From Capillidium heterosporum (taxonomy: Eukaryota; Entomophthoromycota; Entomophthoromycetes; Entomophthorales; Capillidiaceae), in assembly GCA_016630905.1 (NCBI GenBank), contig WBMQ01000021.1, forward strand, positions 19,874 through 83,873: a DNA stretch of 64,000 bases, in the 5' to 3' direction. A model generated the notes under the pieces. That model searched no databases. It was not told where the DNA came from and saw only the letters and a program-made list of their open reading frames with translations. This document shows positions 46,086 through 57,220 of this stretch, one piece after another; position 1 is the stretch's first letter, and every line of letters starts with the position of its first letter. The position numbers were made by a program, and so were the translations under genes.

Positions 46086-47167
46086 CTTGCTTACAACTCC
46101 TTCAACTCCACTGCTTATGAAATGAAAAGTTCAAAGTTCAGCCGTGTTGTCTTTGTAAAGTTGAAGACTATGACATCAAAAGTTGGAACTGTTTAGTCAA
46201 CTTGAATGCACTATTCTTTGGTTTTAAAATTTTGGGTATAAAATTATAAGTTCTGTTGTAAAAGTTTGTCTAATTTATTAGAACAAAGTAATAACCAAAG
46301 CCTAATCTATTGATGTTCGGAATTAGCCTACAAACTCCATATAAAGTTACCAAACAAAAGTCTATAAGTATGAACAGAGAAAGCTACAGAGAAATGAATT
46401 TTACCAGTTTCTGATCAGTTGTATCTAGTTTACTACACTGGTTCGAACCAAGGGGTACAATAGTATTCTGTTCAGGCACACTAAGGAATTCTTTCAGTTT
46501 ATCTGAATAGCTAAACGTTGAATCTGTAACGCTTGATTCTAACCAAACTAGCATCTATATTTGACTGCAGCTGCTCAGAAAACTTTGGTTTAAATCATCG
46601 GCATGCTTCAATAGGTGCTATTCAAAAAGATTTGTGACATACCATCAGCTAATATAAATATAATTAAAGGCACCCCTCCAAAGAACAAGTGAACCATTCT
46701 AGAGTGCTCAAAGCCACAGCAAAGAGCCTTTTACAAGCGGGAACAACACCATGTTACTGCAAACTATATTTGTAACAAAAATCTGAGATCCAAATAATTC
46801 CTCATCGCAAAGATAACGTGACCAGCTTTTGATTTCGAAATTATACTCTAAAGGTAATTTACACCTTGTTATCTTTCAATACTTTCCTTCCTTAGATAAC
46901 TTTCCAATATTCTATTGGCTACCCAAACAAGGACCACCCCAACCAACCTATATAGAGAAGAAAGGTGGGCGTGTAGCCTGAACACTATAGTTCCATTGAA
47001 CAAGTTTCAACAGCTTGATCATTGGTCAAGTTATATGATTTATGCGACCTCTATCTTATGAAAAGGTCACTTGGTCTTTACGTCTATCGAATATATAATC
47101 CAAAGCATGTTCTTAGCAGCTTTCCATCTTGTTTTCAAAATTTCCAAGTAAAGATCCAACCCATACC
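46086..47167. promoter_or_regulatory. Shared divergent upstream region of UBC13 and SHMT
   Basis: A 1.08-kb divergent intergenic region. No definite TATA box or conserved protein frame is visible. ggttcgaacc at about 46439 is a chance match to a tRNA B-box and has no tRNA fold around it. Confidence 0.35.
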
Positions 47168-49071
47168 ATGATTAGAACGTTATCGAAGAACGTACTGAAG
47201 AGTACGATGCAGTTCAACAGCAAGGCTTTGCCCATGAAGATGGTAAGCTTTTGCATCCATGTAATGCATCTAACTTTAAAAATTGTAGGGTCAGAGGTAC
47301 TCCTCCTTCGCTGCCGAGCAATCCAAGGTAGCTTTAAACATCAAGCCAACAATACTCATATTACAAACGATAGAGCTTGAATAGCCCACTCAAAGAGGTA
47401 GATCCCGATATGTTCGATATCATCGAACTGGAGAAGAAGCGTCAACGTGAATCGATTATTTTGATTCCCTCCGAGGTAAATCTAGTGAGTACTTTTGGAA
47501 ATTTACATTTCATTTTAGAACTATACTTCCAAAGCTGTCATGGACGCTTTAGGTTCCGTTATGCAAAACAAGTACTCGGAAGGGTATCCAGGAGCCAGGT
47601 ACACTTTAACTAACCCTCTTTATACTAAATAGAATATAGATACTACGGTGGCAACGAATTTATTGACCGCTCCGAATCGTTGTGTCAGAAGCGGGCTCTA
47701 GACCTGTTTGGCCTCGACCACGAAAAGTGGGGAGTCAACGTCCAGTCCCTTTCAGGTATACCTTTACTTGTCAACTTACTAATCCATCTCAAGGTGCTCC
47801 TGCCAACCTCTACGTCTACTCGGGTATTATGAAGCCTCACGACCGTCTTATGGGTTTAGATCTACCCCACGGTGGACAGTAAGCCACTCGCTATTTATTT
47901 CAACTAACCCCAATTCAGTTTGTCGCACGGGTACCAAACCGACACCAAAAAGATTTCAGCCGTCTCAGCTTACTTTGAAACTCTACCTTACCGCCTCGAT
48001 GAGAGCACCGGACTCATCGATTACGATGCCTTGGAAAAGAACGCCATCCTCTACCGCCCTAAAGTTATCGTCGCTGGTGCCTCAGCCTACTCCCGTAACA
48101 TCGACTACGCCCGTATGAGGTCCATTGCCACCAAGGTGAACGCCTACCTCATGGCTGATATGGCTCACATCTCTGGGCTGGTAGCTGCTAAGGTTCTACC
48201 TAGTCCTTTCGAATATGCTGATATCGTCACTACGACTACTCACAAATCATTACGTGGACCTCGAGGTGCCTTGATCTTCTTCCGTAAAGGTGTACGTTCG
48301 GTGGCCAAGAACGGAAAAGGTAAGCTATTGGAAGGCATAGTAACTAAGTTGGTAATTTAGAAATTCTGTATGACTTGGAGAACCCCATCAACTTCTCGGT
48401 CTTCCCTGGACACCAAGGTGGTCCCCACAACCACACCATCTCGGCACTTGCCGTTGCACTCAAGCAGGTATAAGTTCAACTTTATGTAGCCCATTTTAAT
48501 TGATTTTATTTTAAGGCCAGCACCCCTAACTTCAAGGAGTACCAGCAGAACGTTTTGGAAAACTCCCAGCACTTTGGTGAGAAGCTAAAGGAACTGGGCT
48601 ACACTTTAGTTTCGGGAGGAACCGATACTCATCTTATTTTAATCGATCTACGTTCCAAGGTACTTTAACATAAAATCCTTTATATTAACCCAACTTTAGA
48701 ATATCGATGGTGCCCGAGTTGAAAGCATCTTGGAGCTGGTCAATATCGCCTCCAACAAGAACACAGTACCTGGTGACAAGTCAGCCTTTATCCCAGGTGG
48801 TTTAAGAGTTGGCACCCCCGCTATGACTTCCCGTGGCTTCACCAAGGCTGATTTCGAACAGGTTGCCAAGTTTATCGATAGGGCCGTTAAGATAACGATT
48901 AATATTACTAAGGAGTCTAATTCAACCAAATTGAAGGATTTCAAGACGTATCTTGCCCAGAACGGTCCTGAACATGCCGATGTTAAACAATTGAAGCAGG
49001 ATGTAGTAGAGTTTGCTAGAAAGTTCCCGGCGGTTGGGTTCAATGTTGAGGATATGAAGTATAAGAACTAA
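47168..49071 (+). CDS. Serine hydroxymethyltransferase, probably mitochondrial
   Basis: A PLP enzyme that interconverts serine/tetrahydrofolate and glycine/methylene-tetrahydrofolate. Ten exons: 47168-47242, 47289-47327, 47374-47475, 47519-47598, 47640-47755, 47794-47878, 47919-48319, 48361-48467, 48516-48659 and 48700-49071. They give 506 residues with phase-perfect joins and very short introns (38-48 nt). The leader [20 protein letters not shown] is basic and lacks acids, as in a mitochondrial presequence. Family landmarks are [36 protein letters not shown], the PLP-lysine motif [25 protein letters not shown] and [18 protein letters not shown]. The ATG at 47168 is the first in frame with the presequence. 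Central exons prefer C-ending codons, suggesting good expression. A cytosolic isoform would lack this leader. Confidence 0.94.
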
Positions 49072-49644
49072 AGTTAGTAAAGTGGGTTGGTTTTGAAATT
49101 TTGTAGGCTTTCATATTTTTTAATGTAACTTTTCGTTTGTTGATGCTTTCTTTATATTTATAATAAATTTTCTGTATTCTCATAAATGCTTGGAATATTT
49201 ATGTAGAAGATTGAATCAGGCTAGATATACAAAAATAATGGAGTGCTATTTAAACTACTACATCATTAAGTTCAACAAGGTACACAAATAAACCATCGCT
49301 ATACCTATTTTTTAATTCCTAAATTGACAGAACCATTCAGCTGATATAGCAGTAAAGGTGAAATTTAACCAGACTATAAATCTTATATTTGAACCAAAGT
49401 GATGTATCAAAAATTGGGAATGCAGTATATCATTTTTATCCTAACTAATCTAATGAATAAATCACTCAATCCAGAAAGAAACATCCATTTACAATAGCTT
49501 TTAGCACCATCACCAAAACAAACAATTATAAAAGCACAAATAGCATAATTCACATTAATTTTAATCAGCTTAAACTCTACATTTCACTTCAAATCCTAGT
49601 TGAACCTTTATAAGCCAAATCTCTATAATTTTAAACTTCCTACC
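49072..49644. other. Intergenic between convergent genes, no feature seen
   Basis: 3' flanks of SHMT and the FAD oxidoreductase. An aataaa-type signal lies near 49162. No frame or repeat was seen. Confidence 0.4.
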
Positions 49645-50860
49645 CTACAACCGAAACGGCTCCAAATCCAAAGTAGATCTACCAAACAGCAAAAGTTCGG
49701 CAACCGATAGACCAGTAGCAGGTGCATTTAAAATACCCCAGCAACTATGGCCAGCTGCCACATACAGATTCTTCATCTCGGGCATCAAACTAATAATTGG
49801 ACCTCCACCATCGGCATAAGGGAGGTAGCAAGCCTGCCTCTTGATATCGTATCCACTGTCCAACCTGGGAATCAATTTCTGAGCAACTTGTATGAGTCTA
49901 TCGGTCTTCACGTCGCTGGGGATGACTTGACTGGCAGAGTTGGGTAAGGGGACGGCATCCTGCTGCCCACACACATAGATCTCCCCATTTTCCCTAGGGT
50001 AGACCTCAAACTCGGTGGCCATTCCATCGAAATTAGTGGTCATGAAGAGAGCGTGAGCTGAAACACAGCTCTCCCCCACCTGCTTAGGTTTGAAGATGAC
50101 GCTATGGGCACGCTGTCCAGTAACTGGGATCCCACAGTCGCGAGACTTGCAGTAGGTAGGTAAATTGGCTTTGAACCAATTATTAAGGTTGGCGGACCAA
50201 GGACCCATGGCAACAATGGCAACGTCGCATAAAATTACTTCTTCACCTAACTCGGTGTTGACTTTGACACCTGAAATACTCGTACGGTCGGTAGGGTCTA
50301 GGACAAAGCCTTTGACAGTGCCAATTTTGACTTCAGCGCCCCGTAACTTGGACTCTTCGACTAAGACGTTGGTAAATTGACCTGGAGTAATTTGGGCTGT
50401 CGTAATGGTAGTACCGATCTGTTGAGCATTGATGTTTAGCTTGGTATCTAGCCAGTTGACCTTTTTGGGGAGTTTACGTTGAGTACAGGTATCTTCATCA
50501 TCGGCTACTACTTGTAGTGTATCGACTGGTAATAAAAATTTAGATTAGTACAATAAAATCAAGATTATCAGCTTTACGTTGACGATATCCGTAACGTTCT
50601 CGACCATTGAGAGTTGTAGCTAGTTTGGCGTGTAGGTCGAAGCTCATGCGAGCTAAAGCTTGGGTAGGTTGACCATCGCACCAATCTCTTGCTAAAAACC
50701 CACCTGCTTTTCCAGAGGCTGAGCAGGCTATAGCTACTTTCTCTACTAAGGTGACTATTATGGGTTTGTGGTGCTTTTTGGCGAGCAGGGTTAGGTAGTA
50801 GAGTATGGAACTACCAACTACTCCTCCACCACAGATGACTATTTGAAGAGGTTTGGACAT
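49645..50860 (-). CDS. FAD-dependent oxidoreductase, DAO fold, TDA3-like
   Basis: Two exons (50860-50578, 50525-49645) with a 52-nt intron encode 387 residues. The N-terminus has the Rossmann FAD-binding motif GGGVVGSS (about residues 11-18) followed by a beta strand ending VTLVEK. The C-terminal signature AAGHSCWGILNAPATG is typical of the fungal TDA3 branch of the D-amino-acid-oxidase superfamily. Yeast Tda3 is linked to endosome-to-Golgi trafficking, and its substrate is not known. The junction YGYRQ/LDTLQVV keeps frame and phase. Length suits the family. It is divergent from the zinc-cluster gene across 616 bp. The superfamily call is firm; TDA3 orthology is a judgement from motif wording. 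Confidence 0.82.
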
Positions 50861-51476
50861 TGTATTTGTTGGAAGTTGAGTTGTTTCTTTTCGAGTTATG
50901 TTGATTATAGGATCTGGTTCTAGTAGTTTGGGTTGATAAGGTCGATAGGGAAGTGTTAAGCCAAGTCACGCTCTGTCTAGTTGAGGACTACTTCTTGAAT
51001 AGGGAATATCCCAACCCTTTTAACCTGATTTACGTATCTTATCTCTCTGTTTTGACATTTTCGACCTAATCCCTTGAAAAGTTCGAGCCAATCAGTTATC
51101 CCAGTATGAAATTCCAAGTACCCAATAGAGTGGCTACTTTTGTGGCTAAAGCGTACGTAATTTTACTTTTTGAACACTTTTCTGAGAAAAGTATAACATC
51201 TAACTTTATAAGAGAACTGATATAAAGATAGCCAACCATTGATATATAACTAGATGAAGAGCTACATTAAGCTACTATACATAACCATTAGTGCTTCCAG
51301 CCCCTAAATATTTGACACTAATTCTCTATCCAATACCAGGTTTTAGTGAATCGGTATTCTATCCCAAATCTAGAAAGCCAAACAAAATTACTTCATAGAC
51401 TACCATAACTAGATCGTTCTATTCCTTTCAAAATTTCATTTTCTCTAAGCACAGCCCAACCTTCCAGTATAAAAGA
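50861..51476. promoter_or_regulatory. Divergent promoter region, TDA3-like gene and zinc-cluster regulator
   Basis: 616 bp between two divergent ATGs. A tataaaag is found at about 51467-51474, immediately before the regulator ATG. It is too close to act as a TATA box for that start, unless initiation occurs at the internal Met codon further downstream. Confidence 0.35.
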
Positions 51477-53252
51477 ATGTTCAACATAGACATAAGTAAA
51501 AGATTCATAGCAGCCTGTACCCACTGCCGACAAGGTAAGACAAAGTGTAGCCGAGAGCAACCGTGTACACGATGCATCAAGAAAGGTTTAGATTGCGTTT
51601 ATTTAAAATCCTCCAGACCGCAAGGTGAGTCCAAGCGCTTTTATGACCAAACTGGGGACAGCTTATTCATGTTCAAGTACGAGAATTCGGACGTCAAGGT
51701 TGTTGCCAAGAAGAAGAAGGTAGACACTGGTAAAGACTTCAACTTGATGAAAACGGGTAGCCCATCCCTGTCGGATGGAGACAGTAGCTCCACTCAGCTT
51801 TCGTCGCCCCAAGAAACTAGAATAGAAAGTATAGGCGAGCTGCACTTCCCCCTACTACCAACTATCGAACTCAAGAAACCTAACGTTGAATTTATGATAA
51901 ATGAGTACGACAAGTACCTCTATTTCAAAGCCAGTACCAAATTCAATCTAGGCAAGGAGAAGATCAAGCAAAAGTTTGTAATTAAGCAGTGTCAACTCAA
52001 TTGCCACGAGCAAGGTATTTCCCTATTAGGCTGCGATTACTTGCCAACTTACAACCTACCACCCGAAATCACTACCGTCAACTGCGTCCTGTACAACCAC
52101 TTAATCATCATCTACTTCAACAATATCAACCCCTACTTTCCAGTCATCGACCGTAAAAACTTCTTGAGCCAGCTACGTACCAACCCTAGTACCATCGACC
52201 CTCTCCTACTCAACGCTATCTACTTCGCTGCTTGCCCACTACTACCTTTCAACAGCTTGTACGACAACAAATGCCACTACAAATTAGCCCACCACTTCCA
52301 CCACCAAGCTTTAGAGCATTTGAACGACCAACTTGATAACCCAACTTTTACTACCCTTCAAGCCCTACTCCTACTATACAACGGTCAATGTAACTTAGTC
52401 AACGAGCTCAATACGAAGCAATATAACATGATGGAGTCGCTGCGAGGTCTATTTGAAAAGGCAACTACCTACCCCGAAGATGAACGACGTGAGTTGTTGA
52501 ACCTGTGGTGGTGCTGCTACCTGCAGGATAAAATCTGCAACACAGTACGTTCTAGAGACCTCGGCTTAACTTCTGATCAATTCAACTTTTCGTTACCTCA
52601 AGAACTAATCCTAGATACCTCAGAAGATCCCCTAGCCCTCCCTGGTGGCAATTTCTGTCAATTAGTGTTTGTCGGACAAATTCTAATCGCTCAAGCTTTT
52701 GAAGCAATCCGAGCTATCCCCAGCTTGGACGAAACCCCACTGCAACAGTTGCTTTCCATCATTGGCACTATCGAAAACAAGCTATCTTCTCAACAAATGA
52801 CCATCAACAGTTACTTTGATACGGGAGTCTCCAACTTGCTGACTATTATTTCGCTGTTCATCTACAGGTTCTATTACCACAGTGCTCATATCTACCTCTA
52901 CCTCCAAGCTTACGATAAATTCAAAAAGGACCATATAGAGTTAAGTCGTAACTTCCTGTTCAAGGCGTTGCAGTCGGCCTCATCGGCCATCTTCCTATGT
53001 GATGTCATGAACTTTGACTACTTCAAGTTCGGCCCCTTGCTGACTTTGAATAATATTTTGATGGCTTATCGAGCCTTCTACAGTATCATTCAGGCTGACG
53101 ATTACGCTCTCAATTCTATAGCTATGTTTGGCAAAGAACGGTGTATCTTGACTAATGTAAGGAACATCAATTTTAGAATGGGGTTGAACGTCGAGGATTC
53201 GAAGAGCCAAGACCTTATGAAGGAATTCCTGGGCTTGAGCAACAATACTTGA
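51477..53252 (+). CDS. Zn(II)2Cys6 transcription factor
   Basis: A 591-residue single-exon fungal zinc-cluster regulator. The binuclear cluster is at the very N-terminus with C14, C17, C24, C30, C33 and C40 (spacing C-x2-C-x6-C-x5-C-x2-C-x6-C), followed by a basic linker (KSSRPQGESKRF). An acidic/Ser-rich segment leads into a long helical middle that matches the fungal-specific transcription factor domain (NNINPYFPVIDRKNFL, INAIYFAACPLL-like, LNLWWCCYLQDK). The PYFPVxD wording is typical of that domain. The target pathway cannot be inferred. Neighbouring genes give no metabolic cluster. Members of this family mostly regulate metabolism or drug response. Confidence 0.9.
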   Translation: MFNIDISKRFIAACTHCRQGKTKCSREQPCTRCIKKGLDCVYLKSSRPQGESKRFYDQTGDSLFMFKYENSDVKVVAKKKKVDTGKDFNLMKTGSPSLSDGDSSSTQLSSPQETRIESIGELHFPLLPTIELKKPNVEFMINEYDKYLYFKASTKFNLGKEKIKQKFVIKQCQLNCHEQGISLLGCDYLPTYNLPPEITTVNCVLYNHLIIIYFNNINPYFPVIDRKNFLSQLRTNPSTIDPLLLNAIYFAACPLLPFNSLYDNKCHYKLAHHFHHQALEHLNDQLDNPTFTTLQALLLLYNGQCNLVNELNTKQYNMMESLRGLFEKATTYPEDERRELLNLWWCCYLQDKICNTVRSRDLGLTSDQFNFSLPQELILDTSEDPLALPGGNFCQLVFVGQILIAQAFEAIRAIPSLDETPLQQLLSIIGTIENKLSSQQMTINSYFDTGVSNLLTIISLFIYRFYYHSAHIYLYLQAYDKFKKDHIELSRNFLFKALQSASSAIFLCDVMNFDYFKFGPLLTLNNILMAYRAFYSIIQADDYALNSIAMFGKERCILTNVRNINFRMGLNVEDSKSQDLMKEFLGLSNNT

Positions 53253-53506
53253 TTTTTTTATATTTAACTATCTACCTACTACTGTCCTTAATCGACTTTG
53301 CTATATATTACTACTTTCTATTTGATGAATTGGGCAGTTGGTCCTACTTTTTATACTAAGCTTAATACTTTCCTTCTGAATAAAGTTACGACTACATGTT
53401 TATATTAATAAAATTATGTGTTTGAAATATAATATGGTTACATAACATAAATAAAACAAGGTATATAGATGCATTTATTGTAAATATGATCGGAAGAGTA
53501 TTTAGA

Positions 53507-53734
53507 CTAAGCGTTGAGGACCGGTTTGCCAGCAAAATTGAGCTGCAAGTTCCTAATGGATTTGGTGAACGCAGTTGCATTCAAGTCGTTTTCAGTTTTT
53601 CTTGAGTTGAAGTCGTCATTTCCCGAGCCAGCTGCATCACCCCGTCGTTTCAAAGCCTTCATTTGGGAAGGTAGGACACCTGAGCTTACTAAGGATGCTA
53701 GAGTGGTCAAAAGGATGATGGCGATGGTCTTCAT
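53507..53734 (-). CDS. Small secreted prepropeptide P1 (divergent family member)
   Basis: 75 residues with a clear signal peptide (MKTIAIILLTTLASLVSSGV), a short linker, a dibasic Kex2-type site (LKRR, about residues 29-32) and a polar tail of about 43 residues with an N-glycosylation sequon (NAT). Layout and size match P2-P4 just downstream, but the GVAN core is not obvious; only an aligned Asn/Phe pattern near the end remains. It lacks cysteines. Nothing indicates its role. Confidence 0.6.
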   Translation of the reverse strand: MKTIAIILLTTLASLVSSGVLPSQMKALKRRGDAAGSGNDDFNSRKTENDLNATAFTKSIRNLQLNFAGKPVLNA

Positions 53735-54265
53735 AGTATTAGGATAGATAGGTTTGCTAGTATTACTAAAATTTCATTAGTCCTGTAGGTTATTGCTTTT
53801 TATATGGGAATTTGGAGGGACGTTTAAATTGGTGTTTAAGATGTTCGGTTCTTTTTGCTATAATGAACTTTAGAAGAGTATATGGTTTGTAATATTTGTC
53901 GTTGTAGGTTTACGTTTCAAATAAAAGTTTGTAAACAAGTCAATCAGTAGCTCTAAAATTCCAAGCACAACTTTATATTATATGGATATATACTTTTTCA
54001 ATTGGCAGTAAATTTACTAGAACACCATGGTTGGAGATCAATAAAGTCGGTTGAGATTAGTATGCTATTTTATGTTGTGAAAAAAGATACTTGGTAAATA
54101 AGGAAACAGTAATAATAGATAAAAACATTCTGATTTTCAAACTCGGAGATATAAACTTCCACTATATCCTATATCAAAGCTTTAAACGAAACTTAAACCC
54201 ATCAGCTACAGTATATAACACCTCAAAGCCTTTTATGCCTAAAGAACCTAATCCTTCCCAAAAAT
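53735..54265. promoter_or_regulatory. Divergent intergenic region between P1 and P2
   Basis: About 530 bp separating two divergent peptide genes. It holds a TATA-like tatataac about 53 bp before the P2 ATG. No other feature was seen; the 76-codon frame at 54091 overlaps the P2 start out of frame and lacks a signal peptide. Confidence 0.4.
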
Positions 54266-54523
54266 ATGAACTTCAAAACTTTACTACTAACTACAATCTT
54301 TATCTTCATAACGGCGGCTGAATTTCCCAACCAGAAGCCAGTGGAGATAAAGGATCCATCCCCTGTACAAACTAGGCAGATGGCACGCCGTAGTCTACCA
54401 GCTGATGGCGCAACACGAGGCCCTACCAAGACTAGGATCCAAGGTGGAGTAGCCAACAACGTAGTCAATGCTGTCATGATCGATGCTTTTGGTAAAAATA
54501 CTCAGGATATCTCGCAAGGGTAA
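54266..54523 (+). CDS. Small secreted prepropeptide P2
   Basis: 85 residues. A signal peptide (MNFKTLLLTTIFIFITAAEF) and a charged spacer lead to a dibasic site (QMARR, about 39-43). The predicted mature part contains RGPTKTRIQGGVANNVV and a Phe about 10 residues later, and ends in ISQG. P3 shares RGPT..RIQ.GVAN exactly in register, and P4 shares the GVAN half. There are no cysteines, so it is not a disulfide-type effector. Kex2 cleavage would release a peptide of about 42 residues. Confidence 0.7.
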   Translation: MNFKTLLLTTIFIFITAAEFPNQKPVEIKDPSPVQTRQMARRSLPADGATRGPTKTRIQGGVANNVVNAVMIDAFGKNTQDISQG

Positions 54524-54916
54524 AATGTATAATGGCATATTCTTCCCATCTTCCTTATCACTATCACTTCCATTTTCATTCCATACGTATGAACTATTTA
54601 TTCTTAATTAAAAACATTTCTATCACTTTTTTATACCTATTGCTTGATACTATCAATCACTATTATATGAATACCCTTGATCCATCAATCTATGCTTAGG
54701 AGGTAAATCTAAAAAGACTACCTATGTAAAACAATATATTTTTGTATAAGCCCTTTGCAGCATATAAAGATTTATAGAACGCTTTATGTATACAGCACGG
54801 TTTTATTTCACTGCTATTATTACAAAAATACATTAGAAAGTTAGACAAATGCTTGTATATGTACCAAACGATAGAGAGCTCAAAGTCAAGATTTTAATAT
54901 GTGCATAAGAAAAAAA
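54524..54916. other. Intergenic between convergent peptide genes
   Basis: 3' flanks of P2 and P3; AT-rich, no feature seen. Confidence 0.35.
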
Positions 54917-55147
54917 TTATTGGTGGGTAAGTTCAGCGTTGTTGGCAGCGAAAGGAGTCACAATTATGGTTTCGGCGATCTCGTTAGCTACACCGTACTG
55001 AATTCTGTTGTCGGTAGGTCCTCGTGCGTAATGATCTTTTCGGTTTCTTCTGGCTAAAGCATTGGACCTTCCCTCGGATTTAGGTAGAACTGCCGATTGA
55101 ATAGTTAGGGTAAGTAAACTTATCGTTAGAATGGTTTGAAATTGCAT
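54917..55147 (-). CDS. Small secreted prepropeptide P3
   Basis: 76 residues. A signal peptide (MQFQTILTISLLTLTIQSAV) is followed by a short Lys/Ser-rich spacer and a dibasic site (ALARR, about 30-34). The tail holds ARGPTDNRIQYGVANEIAE, clearly paralogous to P2, then a VTPFAANN segment and the end LTHQ. It has no cysteines and no intron. Its head-on arrangement with P2 and the alternating strands across the cluster suggest local duplication with inversion. Confidence 0.7.
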   Translation of the reverse strand: MQFQTILTISLLTLTIQSAVLPKSEGRSNALARRNRKDHYARGPTDNRIQYGVANEIAETIIVTPFAANNAELTHQ

Positions 55148-55749
55148 TTTGTGTTTTTAGGCAAGGGACAGATGTGTTTTTTAAAGTTTATTGGGGGTAT
55201 TATATCTTTGAAATAGTTTGTTAGATCGGCCTGCAATATCAATCGGAAGTATTTAGGGTTAAGGTTATGGTAACTTTTTTTATTATGTATATCAGTTTAT
55301 TGGTAGAGATTAGCGACAACGGCTTTTATTAAAGTTTTGCTACCACATATAACTTTTCATTTTAGTTTGTAGTTAGCTACCCTCTATACTTCCTATAATA
55401 ATGCTATTTTTCCTGTTATTGTAAATTTCAACGATCAAAATGATGGATTTGACTTTATTAAATTTGCCAACGAAGCGGAATTTTGGCTATAGTTGGTGGA
55501 TGAACGTTACCTTACAATATATATTTCGACCACATAAATTATGGGTCTAAAAACATTTGTGTCGTTAAGTTTTGACCGGTTGGTTTGATACACTCAATGT
55601 ATATAGTAAAGTTATGATTAAAGTTCCTATAACTTTGTTTCAAAATTTCCAACTTACAAAACCTACCATAGAAAAATATATATATTTGATAGTAGTACCA
55701 TTAAATCTCATCACTCTAACCCACATACTAAACCCAAAAAAGTACAAAT
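55148..55749. promoter_or_regulatory. Divergent intergenic region between P3 and P4
   Basis: About 600 bp between divergent starts; AT-rich with tatatatttgatag near 55677. A random frame at 55572-55820 overlaps P4 out of frame and is not called. Confidence 0.35.
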
Positions 55750-56037
55750 ATGCAGATGAAATCCTTCCTTACTGTTGCCATCCTCACTGTCATGACTGTC
55801 CAAGCAGCCGTAGTACCTAAACCCGACTCTAGTTCGGTTGAATCTTCCACCACCCTAATGCGACGTGGGGAAGGTGCTGGAGAAAGCGATTCAAGTGAAG
55901 AAAGTAGTCCCGAAAAACCGGGTAAAAGACGTTCCACTTATAACTCGTTCGAGTATGGTGTAGCTAACAATTTGTTGAGAGGTATAGGTGTCAACGCCTT
56001 CAGTGATGCTACTAGTATCCTTGATACAAAGGCTTGA
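55750..56037 (+). CDS. Small secreted prepropeptide P4
   Basis: 95 residues, with a second Met three codons in that is an equally good start. The signal peptide (MKSFLTVAILTVMTVQAAVV) precedes a Ser-rich spacer and a first dibasic site (TLMRRGEG). An acidic Ser/Glu stretch leads to a second basic site (GKRR) just before the conserved part TYNSFEYGVANNLLRG. A Phe-containing segment and KA end follow. Having two candidate cleavage sites would release the acidic segment and a peptide of about 38 residues separately. Homology to P2 and P3 is confined to the part after the second site. Confidence 0.68.
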   Translation: MQMKSFLTVAILTVMTVQAAVVPKPDSSSVESSTTLMRRGEGAGESDSSEESSPEKPGKRRSTYNSFEYGVANNLLRGIGVNAFSDATSILDTKA

Positions 56038-57220
56038 AGTATTATAGCATCCCACTACCACCATGCATTTATTAATAAACTATCGACTACTAATATTATA
56101 TTTTAAGAACATATTATTTATCCACCATTTAAAATTAATATTTGAAAGATTCCATACTTATGTTTGATCAGTAGAATAGTATATTATATAGATAAAATTA
56201 AGCACTTTGATTTCCACAAAGATAGCTGATAATGAAGTGCTAGAAAGAGAGCTGAAAAGGATACCAGTTCAAAACTAATAGAAAGTAGACATTTCCTGCA
56301 GTATATAAAAGCAAAACAAATTTAAACTATATGGTTTATGTATTGGTAAGTTATTTAATAGTACAAATCAGGAACTACCATTTTTCTTACCAAAGATTGC
56401 AAATTTTGGTATAAAAGATCTCCTTCAAGCTGGAAACATATTTTCGAATTGAATACTTTGTTAATTTAAGAAACTGTACTAATACTTATACAAACTATCC
56501 TATTTTCATAGAATATCGGCATGCTTTGCTAATCAAAAACTATCGCAACTATATACTAGTCCCTCCTTAGAGATTTGATGGGATATTTCCTGATCGGGGT
56601 TACTTTATAAAGTAAGCTTTAGCCAATAAAGGTTCATCACAGTTAGAATAGCAGGCTTTAATTTGGTATAAAAGGGCTTGTATTTCCGAACGAGATAAGC
56701 ACTTATAAATCCTTTTAGAATGCAGAAGCCTCATTTTAAAGCAAAGAGAGGTGTCTAATTGACTTGCAAAATAATTATGTCAACTTTAAAAGAATCCTGC
56801 TGAAGTTGGCAAACTAACCAACGTTTCTTGATGCTTTCAGGGGAAACTCGATCATTAAGGGTCCGCTTTAACCCAATAAACTACTATCAGCAGATTGCAA
56901 TGAAATCATCCCACTTATTCCTTTACTAATCGATCCAAATTTTGCAAACTCATGTGGCTCTTACTTAATTTCCAGAGTACTTAAGGTGGAAATTATGTCA
57001 ACATTACATCTTTTTATCCTTTTCCCTTCAGTTTAAGTTAAAAATTAAGTAACAAAGGTCAACTTTGTACCTCAACTACATAGTGCCCTCCAAAATCTTA
57101 CAACAGAGCCTGATCGGTAAGAAGTTTATTACCGCATAGTCAATTATCTCATCCTTCCCATTCCTTTACTAATGGTCAATGATATCATTTAGATACCAAA
57201 CCAAACCTCAGCCCGACACT
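56038..57220. other. Intergenic, 5' region of the bZIP gene
   Basis: About 1.2 kb without a supportable gene. ggtataaaag at 56665-56674 is TATA-like but more than 500 bp from the bZIP ATG, so an upstream exon or long leader is possible. Confidence 0.35.

Noticed and set aside
46439-46450. ggttcgaacc, resembling a tRNA B-box
   Set aside because: No A-box at the right distance and no cloverleaf can be drawn around it. No tRNA or rRNA gene was found in the window.
54091-54321. A 76-codon frame overlapping the P2 start
   Set aside because: It lacks a signal peptide, begins in promoter-like DNA and is out of frame with the paralogous P2 protein.
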